This document shows positions 41,701 through 64,000 of a DNA stretch of 64,000 nt, one piece after another. Each line of letters starts with the position of its first letter. The stretch's first letter is position 1. Below the pieces are notes generated by a model that made no database searches, was not told the DNA's origin, and was given only the letters and a program-made list of their open reading frames with translations. Origin of the DNA: Ahaetulla prasina (Eukaryota; Chordata; Lepidosauria; Squamata; Colubridae). Location: assembly GCF_028640845.1 (NCBI RefSeq), contig NC_080540.1, positions 134,072,420 through 134,136,419 on the forward strand. Direction: 5' to 3'. The position numbers and the translations under genes were made by a program.

Positions 41701-43200
41701 TCTGGAAAACCTACAGCGGCTGCGTGGTAGAGCTGCACTGGGACAAGTAAGGAGAACTCTGCTCTAAACTAAGCAGATGCTTCTTGCCCGCTCACCCCAA
41801 CCACCCACCTCCTTTTCCCTCCTTAAAAAGGTCTGTTTCGTGGGAGTTTCTTACTGAGATTGTGCTGCAAGTTTGTCATCTGCAACAGTACTGATGTAGT
41901 ACAACTACAATCAGTACCAACAGTACTGATGTAGTACAACCAAGCCTTTCGCAAATTTCCCTCATGGCAATGGGAAGAACAAGGAGAAGAAAGGATGGGC
42001 ATTTTCTAAGTAAACGTAAAAAATAAGAGTTACTTGCTCTTAAATTACTGTTGAGGCGAAGGCTCGGTTTTGAAGATATGCATAAAACAATCGAGAAAGA
42101 AGTTAAATGTCAGTGTTGAATTTGTATACTTATTTGAATACTATGTGTGGAAAACAAGGAAGTGAAAGAGTACATGACAAGGCAGTGATCCATGAAGGGA
42201 GAAAGAGTAAATAGCACGTAGCAATATTTAAAGTAAAAGAAAAATAAGATAAACACTATACTTCTGGGATTTCAGGGAAGTTTTGTCAAATTTATGAATA
42301 CTTTGTAGTCCTTGTTTAGTGACTGCCTCATTTAGCAACTGTTCTAAGTTACAGCAGTGATGAAAAAATAATTTTAAAACCAATCCTCACATTTATTACC
42401 TTCACAGGTCTGCCTGGAAAGGAAAGGAAAGTTGAAATAAGATCATGAGCACAGTAGCAGTTTCACTTGCTAGTCACTTAATAACCAAGTTGCCAGAACC
42501 AAATGTTCACTAAACAAGGATTACTTGTATTTTAAACACTGTTCCTCATTATCTTGGCCTTACTTTCACGTCCAGTAATATATGCTCAAAAACAAAAAAA
42601 GGAAATATTTTATTTCTTCTCCTAAGTAAAAAGATGGATATGATAAGGAGATAAGAATATGATATTTTCCCCCTACAATAGTTTAAGGATTGTTTAACCT
42701 GATAGCAGCAGTTGTGGGATTTTATTCATTTCCACGTCCCCAACTAAGATGTTTCAGTTGGTCCTAATCCTAGAGACTGTAATATATTTCCAATCCCTGG
42801 TAACTAATTATACTAACTGTAGAACCCAATTTTAGGACTTAAATGTGTTCCAATTTTTAAAATTAATTCTTTCTAACAAGTGCAATTTTGAACATACGGG
42901 TTATATGTGTTTTTTCTAGGTTACCTTGAGTTATGGTGGCCCTGAGAATAAACACAATGTTGTCAGTGTGGGTGAAGTATTCAGTATACAACAAGATCCA
43001 ACTCGGTATGTACATTATGTCTTAAATCTCCTAACCTATTTGTTCGGTTAAGAAAGTCAAACATGAAAACTGAAAATAGCCAGATAATATATTTACAGGA
43101 TTGGAATATAACTTCTTACCTTATTCTTTGCAGGTTCAAATCTGTTCACTGCCTCCTCTACCCTGAAACTCTGTGGTGTCCTACCGTAATAGTGAAATGA
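35796..43200 (+). CDS. RFNG: Radical fringe, O-fucosylpeptide 3-beta-N-acetylglucosaminyltransferase (RFNG)
   Basis: A Golgi enzyme that adds GlcNAc to O-fucose on Notch EGF repeats and so tunes ligand choice. Exons: 35796-36278, 37420-37468, 38363-38465, 38781-38934, 41410-41495, 41581-41746, 42920-43005, 43134-43200 (TGA 43198-43200). All are GT-AG and in phase, 397 aa. An in-frame TGA six bases upstream fixes the start. Residues about 10-30 ([17 protein letters not shown]) are a type II signal anchor, followed by a stem, then the glycosyltransferase domain: [30 protein letters not shown], the metal-binding [39 protein letters not shown] and [15 protein letters not shown]. The stem is longer than in mammalian RFNG (about 331 aa by memory) and closer to the longer bird form. 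RFNG is preferred over LFNG/MFNG because of the GPS1-RFNG-DCXR neighbourhood. Introns hold a hAT MITE pair (37095-37285, 37558-37695) and a repeat-expanded MITE (39661-40531). Confidence 0.97.
36842..36970 (-). mobile_element. SINE fragment in RFNG intron
   Basis: ctcaaagccacccagctggctttcat, cacggtctccaggtttctag and ggtgccttaaccagtaaacta are the 5' two-thirds of a squamate SINE body. The family is named from memory and its direction is uncertain. Confidence 0.5.
37095..37285. mobile_element. hAT-type MITE in RFNG intron
   Basis: Begins caggggtccccaaccccc and ends agattgggggggccactg, flanked by gcctatca (37087-37094) and gcctatta (37286-37293), a 7/8 target-duplication match. The ends resemble the caggggtcccc/ggggaccactg hAT MITE class. 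Confidence 0.72.
37558..37695. mobile_element. hAT-type palindromic MITE with 8-bp target duplication
   Basis: A 138-bp fold-back from ttggggtctccaacc to ggttggagacccctg, flanked by atatagac at 37550-37557 and 37696-37703. It has an extra gctttgctggct repeat at the hairpin tip. RFNG intron between exons 37468 and 38363. Confidence 0.88.
39661..40531. mobile_element. TA-flanked fold-back MITE with expanded, internally repeated core
   Basis: Starts cagattgtcctcgcttatc after TA (39659-39660) and ends gtgagggttacctg before TA (40532-40533), so the ends belong to the 12030-12399 family but the length is about 871 bp. The core carries imperfect repeats of a block with gattgg...tttgctcttctgcacat...gcaatggaattg near 39841-39910 and 40094-40158, with a third partial copy from about 40243. 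In the RFNG intron between exons 38934 and 41410. Confidence 0.6.
42307..42528. mobile_element. TA-flanked fold-back MITE in RFNG intron, short copy
   Basis: gtccttgtttagtgactgc at the left and ttcactaaacaaggattacttg at the right are imperfect inverted ends next to TA. The interior is shortened relative to the 12030-12399 copy. Confidence 0.6.
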
Positions 43201-44002
43201 CATCTCCCCTTTCCTGTGAATCTCTTATGCAGCTTTCTTTAAATGAATAGCCAGAGCTATATATCCAAGGAAGAAGAAAGACAAAGCAAGTCCCAGATAA
43301 ACCAGCCACTCTTCAAAATAATACTTAAGAACTTTGATCTGGGGCACATCATAAATAATATCTGCAATGTTTCTTTTGGAGTCTTAAATATATCTTTGCT
43401 GAGCCATAATCCTTCCCACATTGTATCAATACAATTTCAATGTAAAGCTGCAGTCTGGCACTGTAGCAATATGGCTGATAAAAAGACTCGTAGAAATGTT
43501 TGGAGCAAAGCATAGCTTTTTTGTTGTTATTAGGACAAGTGTTCTTATTTGGGATGGTAGTTAATTCTGCTTTACCAATTGTATTCCTGTGGAACCACCG
43601 TAGAAATGTTAGAAATGTCATCTTTTACAGTGAATATGATGAGACAAGCCAATCCCTAGCAATTTCTCTGCCCTATGCAATACCAGAACCTCTTTCCTTC
43701 ATGGTTTGCTTTCCTTCATACCTTTTTAGAAGTTCTCCACTGTTATACTCAAGTCCCAAGTGATTGGTCTTCAATATTTTCTAACCACTAATTGTTTCAA
43801 GATATTGAAACAGATATTTCTGTTGGCTGGGCCATCATCTGACTCTTACATATTATATTGCATCTAGACTTCCTGATGTGATACATCCAACACACAGTAG
43901 ATTGGATCTTTTGAGAAAATGAGTATGAGCAAATTTGTAAAAGGATGAATCATGAGGTTTTTTGAGAGTTTTCCACTGGTTCCATGATCAACTTAGTCAC
44001 TT

Positions 44003-44008
44003 AATAAA
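44003..44008 (+). terminator. Candidate RFNG poly(A) signal
   Basis: AATAAA about 800 nt after the RFNG stop codon, the first canonical plus-strand hexamer I found before the SINE. Use is unproven. Confidence 0.4.
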
Positions 44009-44099
44009 AGATATTTCTGAGTCACTACTATTGTACAGAATCCTTCTTGTAAATATAGCATCAATCTAGCAAAATATAGCAATCTTGGTAGTATTGCAA

Positions 44100-44480
44100 G
44101 TTAATTCTGCCGACTGCCAGCTGTTCAATCCTGACCTGCTGAGGTCAATAAAATGAGGATGCAAGTGGAGCTACATGCCCCCAGATTGTTTGGGGCAATA
44201 TGCTGATACTGTAAATCACTCAGAAACTGTGTAAAGCTGGGGCATGCAACTCTTGGGCTGTGTGGCCCACTACCAGACCATGGCCCATTCAGAATCTGGT
44301 CGCAGATGTAGCAGGCAAGCACACACACGTAGCTACACTTGCATGCGCAGCTCCATTTGTGCATGTGCTCATGTGCCATTCACTCTTCCCTCCCAAAGCC
44401 CAAAAGGTTGGAGACCACTGCTTTAAAGCACTATGAAGTGGTATATAAGTTAAGTACTATTGCTAGTGCTAAAGTATCAA
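44100..44480 (+). mobile_element. tRNA-derived SINE split by a hAT-type MITE
   Basis: The SINE part has gaggtcaataaaatgaggatg, ccccagattgtttggggcaatatgctg and ctgtgtaaagc. It resumes after the insertion with ttaaagcactatgaagtggtatataagttaagtac. The insert (44238 to about 44421) runs from tggggcatgcaac to gttggagaccactgc, flanked by tgtaaagc / tttaaagc (7/8 match). Confidence 0.65.
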
Positions 44481-45155
44481 CAGTGAGGTGTCACATAAAA
44501 TTGTTCATTATTTATTGCTGAATTTCTATTGCTTATTGCCTCAGGTATTCAGTACTGTCATCTTGATTAGGAGGGGAAAACATTTACTGTTTTGCGTTTG
44601 GTGATGATCAGAAACCACACTCCAACCAGTATAATAAAGCCAGTATAATATTTTGCCATTATATTTACAATTTTTCTTTCAACCACCTCTCTCTGCCAAC
44701 TATTGTATTTATCAGCCTGCAATGGGGTCAGTATCATAAAACACAAGAAGCCTTGCATGGCTCCGATTTTGTGACAGGGACCCACACCACAAATACGTGG
44801 AAACTTTTGATTCCTCCACGGGAGAAAAAAACATGGCGACACAAGGAAGCAGGAACCTCCCCTTCAGACAAAGGAGCGGTCGGCCGGATGCGGTTTTACA
44901 CCCGGTGCCCCGAAGGATGCCAAAAACCGGGCTCGGGCGCTCCCGATAGACTTGAGACAAGGTGGGCGGGGGGCGTCCTCAGGCGGGACTGCAAACACGA
45001 CACCCAGGAGCCGGGAGGGTTTAAACAGTGGGTTGAAAGACGCGGCGACGGTGGAGGAAGGGCCTCCTTCCCCTTTGTGGAAGCCCCTTTGGGCGCCGCC
45101 TCTTCCCTTCCAGCGCTGCCTCCAGTGCCGATTGGAAGTTCAGCCGCCGCGGAGG

Positions 45156-49836
<4,681 letters not shown>

Positions 49837-49945
49837 AATACCTTGCAAATTCCTTTGGGATGAATAGCCCAACTCTCCATGATTTATCCAGTTTAGTCTT
49901 TTTCAAAATACCGAAGGATCATGAAATGGAACAATTTGATATACG

Positions 49946-49951
49946 AATAAA
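49946..49951 (+). terminator. Probable DCXR poly(A) signal
   Basis: AATAAA 110 nt after the DCXR stop. The convergent RAC3 signal lies only about 120 bp further right. Confidence 0.75.
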
Positions 49952-50067
49952 TCAATGAAGTAGTAGAAAGAATTTATCTTCTTTAATGCAATTAACAGGA
50001 AGAGGGATGATGAAATGTTCTTCCTTCAGCCGATGACTCTAAAACACTACTTACTTATGGATAAATG

Positions 50068-50073
50068 TTTATT
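50068..50073 (-). terminator. Probable RAC3 poly(A) signal
   Basis: TTTATT on the plus strand, AATAAA on the RAC3 strand, about 740 nt past the RAC3 stop codon. It predicts that RAC3 and DCXR transcripts end within about 100 bp of each other. Confidence 0.65.
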
Positions 50074-50813
50074 GTATAAAATAAGAGGTGTTCAGCTCAT
50101 CACTACACGATGATTAAAAACTGGACCCGTCTCCAAATCCCTCAAAGCTCTCTAACCCAACCCCCAGTCCATCATTCCTGTCAAAAGGAAAGAGTCGCTT
50201 GACATCTTCCACGCATCTTATGGAAAGGTTCCTCCCAGGTGGCCCTCTTCTGCAGAGGCTGGACAAGGTAAAGAGATCTCCCTCTTCCCCATCTTTAGGG
50301 GAATTTGATGATTAGTCAAACCACTCAGGAGCAGCAAACAGGCTAATGGCCTGAAAGGCAGTGGTAGGATTTGAATAGCACAAGAGTGGTCCCGACTATT
50401 GGCTTAGATAGTGTCCCACTTCATAAAGCACAAACGGCTTGTTCTTCAACCTGTGTCTCATTTGTCTTTCCTGCCGCACCTGGGGTTCATTATATATTCC
50501 CACCACAATGCTCTAGCACCAAGAGAAGTAGTAAGAAAGGGCTGTTCCTTTCATTCATGAATTATGTTCTAGCAGAGAGCCATGGAGAGTGTGTTTGTTG
50601 CATGGCTCCACCCTGGGGGTGGGATAGCACCGAGCTCCTCTTTTTTCCCATGCGGCCCTTTTACATCAACACGTTAAATTAAAGAGACATTTAAAAAACA
50701 CTGACTTCACACATGATGAGGGACCCCGCCATCCCCTTGTGGGAACATCCGACAAACTCTTCCTCCTCAGACTCCAGAAGAGTCATCCATAACACGTGGA
50801 ACTCAGGAATGCT

Positions 50814-60021
<9,208 letters not shown>

Positions 60022-61353
60022 CTGCCCTGGGAGTGCGGTGGGCTGGGAGGGACGAAGGCGGCGGCACCGAGCTCAGCGCTTCTCGTTCCTTGCCGATGGA
60101 TGCCGCCCCGCAGCCGCAGTGAGCGAGCGAGACCCGTAGCCGGGCGGGGCCGGGGAAGGAGGAGGAGGAGGAGGAGGAGGAGGGACGGAGGCAGAGCGGG
60201 AGTCCGGAGGCCCCTCCCTGCGACCACTCGCTTCTCCAGAGCAGCCGCGCGAAAGGAGGCGGGCGCGGAGAGCAACACCCCCCCACACACACACCGCCCC
60301 CACCGGGATCCCGGCGTCTCTCTCTCGGCTTCTTAAGCGGCCTGAGCTTGGGAGCCGCCCCCCCTCCCCGCCGGTATCTTAGCAACTGGAGCGCGTGCTG
60401 GCCCCTCGCCCCTTGCCGGGGCCGAGCGCTGGAAAGGGGCCGGTGGCTCTTTGTAATCAGGGGGGCGGAGGATTGGAAGCCGCCGGCTGCTTGCTGCCCT
60501 GGGTTGGTGGGCCAGCGCCGTTTCCCGGGGCGAGGCGGCTTCCTTACCATTGCTGAGAGCGGGCTTGCAAGAATTCAGCGGAGCAGCTTTTTCAATCCAG
60601 CCCTTGGTTATTTCACGAATGCCTTGGGCGCTTCGAACAGTCCTTGGATTTACGATTTTGATTACATTTTAAAATCAATTAATTTTCGTTGATCCATAAA
60701 AGGTGGCTTTTCTACCTGTCGTTTAATCTTCCTTACTGAAGGCGAGGCAGTTAGGACTGGATCTTGGGCAGAATTTGGGCGGAGCCCGACCTGCGTGGCA
60801 GGCAGCAACAACCCGGTCCAGGGTCGGCACCGGGGCTTCGTGGCTTCGCGAGTTATTGACGCGACCTCTTTGCATTGCTATTGCAACCCCTCTGGCTGAG
60901 ATCCCAGAGCACCGCTATGCTGTGGTGGTTTTATTTATTGATTTGTCTGCTTCTTAATGCTTTGCCCATTCCTGAAGGCTCTGGCCAAGTTTTTTTTTAA
61001 AGCAAAGAAACCCTCCCAAAATAATAAAGTCACCCATAAATTAAACCAAAAATATGAATAATACAAAAAAGGGGAAGAAGGAAGCCCACATTTTGGTAGA
61101 GGCATTTGCGGGCGGGGGAGAGAATGGAGAACCAAACGGTCGGTGTGTGTGTGGCATATAATTAAAGCCTTACCCCTTTTAACCTGTGTTACAAACCTAT
61201 AAAAAGAGAGACAGGGCTTCAATCTCATTGCTTTGCTGCCCTTTTTGACTTTTTTTGATTCCTCTAATAATTGATCATTCTTTTGGCTGAATGTGATGTA
61301 TGAGTCCAAACTACCTGGATTCCTCAAATCTTTGTGTTTTCTGTTCTTTATTC

Positions 61354-61445
61354 CAGAGGTCTCCAACCTTGGCAACTTTAAGACTTGTGGACTTCAACTT
61401 GTGGAAGTCCACAAGTCTTAAAGTTGCCAAGGTTGGAGACCCCTG
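61354..61445. mobile_element. hAT-type palindromic MITE with 8-bp target duplication
   Basis: A 92-bp near-perfect fold-back from cagaggtctccaacc to ggttggagacccctg, flanked by ctttattc at 61346-61353 and 61446-61453. It is the shortest-looped member of the 8727-8833 family. Confidence 0.9.
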
Positions 61446-62984
61446 CTTTATTCTACCTACTGGAGTCTCACTCTTAAATGCAGCTACTACTACATCCCCT
61501 CCACCCCCAGTCAGCAGAGGGTTAATTCTGCCCTATGGTCAACAACCAGAGTTCCCGGAGAGTAATTCAAGTGACCTACTTTAGATGGAATTCTTGTGTG
61601 AAAGGAGAGGGAAGTTATTTGGCCAGCATTCCTTCTCATTCTAATGTTCTACTTGTAACTAGAGTTTTTCTAGATAATTCCTGTATGTACTTCTCAGTTC
61701 GCCAAATCGAGCAGTTTCTGGCAATTGGGCTGTAGCTTTTGGCTACATGACAATGGTCCACACAGTCAGATTTGACTTCTGATGATATCTAACAGTGATT
61801 CAAAACCTTTGGGATCTGCCAATAGACAGTTAAATCTCCATTTGGAGAAACATTGAAAATAAGAGAATCTCAGATGAACAGTTGGCAAACAAAGTTATCC
61901 ATGATGTTATGTGCCCTGCAAGCCAACTCTCTTTTTAGTCCACATTACTCAGCACAAAGCGTTGCCAACGTAGATTCCCCTCTTATTGATTTTGGTTACT
62001 TCACTGCAAGACAAATAGTCCAAAACAGAATTGTCAAACCTGGAATATGAACTTTTCAGTTCTCCTAATTAGACATCTGAAACTTCAGACTGATCTGTTA
62101 TTGCTTATGTTCATCTTCTGCTCCGTCAAATAAAATCTCTGCCAGTCTTCAGAACTAGAGAGAGGAAACCTAGAGCAGAAGTCGAACTGCCTGGCTTCAA
62201 GTTTGAAACTGCTTTTGCTCTAAGCAGAGTATAACTTGGGTTGGGGACAGGTTGAGTTGACATTCATAGCTTCAAAACTGCCTGTCAAAGTCATGATTTG
62301 GTGATTAAAAACTACATTCAATCCTGTGGCTCCTTTCAGCAAGCAATTCTTTCCCACAAGTGCCATCATTTTGGAGCTCATGGCATTCCATCAGTGTATC
62401 AGTTCCATATACTGGTAGGAGTCACACACTAAAATATGGTTTAAAAAGCACAGTGGCTGGATTTATCCAGCATGCAAAATCAAACAATACATTGTATTTT
62501 AGCACAATATAAATATATCTGCAGGATACTTTCAACCAGCTTTAGCACTGAACATAAAAAGATACTTAACACTCATTGTTGGCTAGCAATTACTCAGTTT
62601 GTTTTGCTTTACATTTTTATATGCTTGCTTTTAAAACTTTATACTATCGTACAATCACTGCTCTCTCTATAAATATATTTAGTTGGGGGTGGGGGAATGA
62701 AAGAACATTTGTTTTAATTAAAAACACAAGTGTCTAAGCCAGGGTCACTGCTACTCCAAACATTAATGTCTAAAATTAAATCTGCCCCTTATACATTTTG
62801 AGTTTCTCTTTCAGCTCTTGCATATATGTGGGGTAGGTAAATTCATTAGGGCTAGTAGCAGTAGAAATGCAACAGCTGGAGTGACTTGGTTTGGCAGCTG
62901 TTCTTGCCACCTGTCCATATTTGGTGGCCAAAAAGGGTGCTACAGATTAACCCCTTTATTTCATGAACATTTTCATATTTCAGT

Positions 62985-63260
62985 AAATATACCATATGAA
63001 TATATTATTATGGAGGAGACTTTAATGAGACGTTAGACCTAAAAAATTCAACCCTTCAGCAATCGAAATTACAATTCAAGATCTATGTGGAGGAGTTAAA
63101 TTTGATTATTTTTTTACATATTGCTATGTCTCAGATAAAAGAGATCTACTTTTTATTCAGAAAACTATTTTAGATTCAATCTCCTCAATCAATAGATTAA
63201 ACTTTGTAGGGGTATTTATTTCAAACACTTACAATAGCCACACATCTTTTAACCAACTCT
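62985..63260 (+). mobile_element. Possible decayed L1-type LINE endonuclease fragment
   Basis: One frame reads GGDFNETLDL, like the GGDFN motif of L1 apurinic endonucleases, followed by a region loosely like the later part of that domain (FFTYCYVSDKRDLLFIQKT) in another frame. Stops and shifts break it. The match is by pattern only and weak. Confidence 0.35.
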
Positions 63261-63834
63261 GGGTGACTCATAATACAATAGTTTAAATTAAATTAAGTTC
63301 AACTAACAGTATAGTAAACCATCTGGATCTTTCTTTATTCAATGAAGAGACATTACAATACTTCAAATAAAATGCAGATTCAGCTCATTCCTTGTTTTTT
63401 TTGAATAAGAAGCATATATTTGTAATAGCATTTTTACATGTATATCACATAAGAAAAAAAAATGAGACCACTATGAAAAATATATTAAAAACCCTCTGGC
63501 TCTAGATGCCTAGAGCTCCTGCCAATAATTTAAACAGAAAAATGCAGCAAATCCACATGCAGGAAACTCAGTTCGTCAAGAGATGTCTTTGAGGTATTAT
63601 TTGGCTCAAATCTCAAGACAACTCATGAAAAACTGAGTTTAAATATTCATATCAAATGTCTCAGGGAAATGATGAAAGATCTAGTTAGATCTAGTACCCA
63701 TGTGGAAGGCCGAAACAAAGATGGCAAGACGCAATAAATGTGGACATGAAAAATGCCCACGTGGACACAGATGCTGTGCTTGATCATGTAAGATCATGCA
63801 AGCCTGTTGACCCAAAAGGATTTGCAGGAAAAAT

Positions 63835-63860
63835 ATGATGATGATGATGATGATGATAAT
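63835..63860. repeat. (GAT)n microsatellite
   Basis: About eight gat units with one aat end, in AT-rich intergenic DNA. Confidence 0.9.
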
Positions 63861-64000
63861 GAATCTTAAATTATGTCTTACTCAATAAAATATTTCAGAC
63901 TTATCAGACTATTTATATATAAAGTGCTTTGAATTAATGCTTCATTTAAATATGTTTCTATATAGTGTGCTGTAAGTTATATTTGGGGGAAATTATCACA

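Larger units (their letters stand above)
43201..45155. other. RFNG 3' UTR and RFNG-DCXR intergenic region
   Basis: Holds the RFNG 3' UTR with a candidate AATAAA at 44003-44008, a tRNA-SINE interrupted by a hAT-type MITE (44100-44480), and the CpG-rich DCXR promoter from about 44880. I see no further gene in it. Confidence 0.65.
60561..64000. other. Intergenic region upstream of RAC3
   Basis: No gene recognised; by synteny LRRC45 is expected beyond the right edge. It holds a hAT MITE (61354-61445), a possible decayed L1-like endonuclease segment (62985-63260) and a GAT microsatellite (63835-63860). The stretches 60600-61300, 61460-62980 and 63270-63830 show nothing I can name. Confidence 0.65.

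Noticed and set aside
41884..41942. Direct repeat of aacagtactgatgtagtacaac
   Set aside because: Two units only, in an RFNG intron, with no wider structure; probably a small replication duplication.

Overview
This window is vertebrate nuclear DNA, most likely from a squamate reptile and probably a snake. It carries multi-exon genes with GT-AG introns. The repeats are CR1-type LINE 3' ends, a LINE tail running into pentanucleotide (AATAG/TTCTA)n arrays, tRNA-derived SINEs, and many fold-back hAT and TA-flanked MITEs. The snake assignment rests on recalled repeat families and is an inference; vertebrate is certain.

Five genes can be rebuilt exon by exon. Left to right they are the 3' end of DUS1L (+, 2203-5329), GPS1/CSN1 (-, 31959 down to 14311), RFNG (+, 35796-43200), DCXR (+, 45156-49836) and RAC3 (-, 60021 down to 50814). 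This is the same order and relative orientation as human 17q25.3 read in reverse (FASN-DUS1L-GPS1-RFNG-DCXR-RAC3), so FASN is expected to the left and LRRC45 to the right. DUS1L/GPS1 and DCXR/RAC3 are tail to tail; GPS1/RFNG are head to head. Every exon boundary given keeps frame: GPS1 487 aa (555 aa with an alternative N-terminal exon), RFNG 397 aa, DCXR 243 aa, RAC3 192 aa.

Layout: 1-5662, DUS1L introns and last exons, including a 0.65-kb tandem duplication. 5663-14310, repeat-bearing intergenic DNA. 14311-31959, GPS1, with a frame-intact reverse transcriptase fragment in one intron and fold-back repeats in others. 31440-32450, CpG-rich promoter of GPS1 (possibly shared with RFNG). 33958-35063, a 1.1-kb inverted repeat. 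35796-43200, RFNG. 44880-45480, CpG-rich DCXR start. 45156-49836, DCXR. 50068-60021, RAC3, with a 2.8-kb hAT-like element nested inside a CR1 LINE in intron 3. 59620-60560, RAC3 CpG island. 60560-64000, intergenic DNA with decayed repeats.

The genes do not form one pathway: tRNA dihydrouridylation (DUS1L), COP9 signalosome/cullin deneddylation (GPS1), Notch O-fucose glycosylation (RFNG), carbonyl/L-xylulose reduction (DCXR) and Rho-family GTPase signalling (RAC3). Their linkage is conserved synteny. I see no undescribed coding system; the unusual content is structural: fold-back elements with target duplications, nested insertions, a hammerhead-like motif, and a possible assembly or recent-duplication signature at the left edge.
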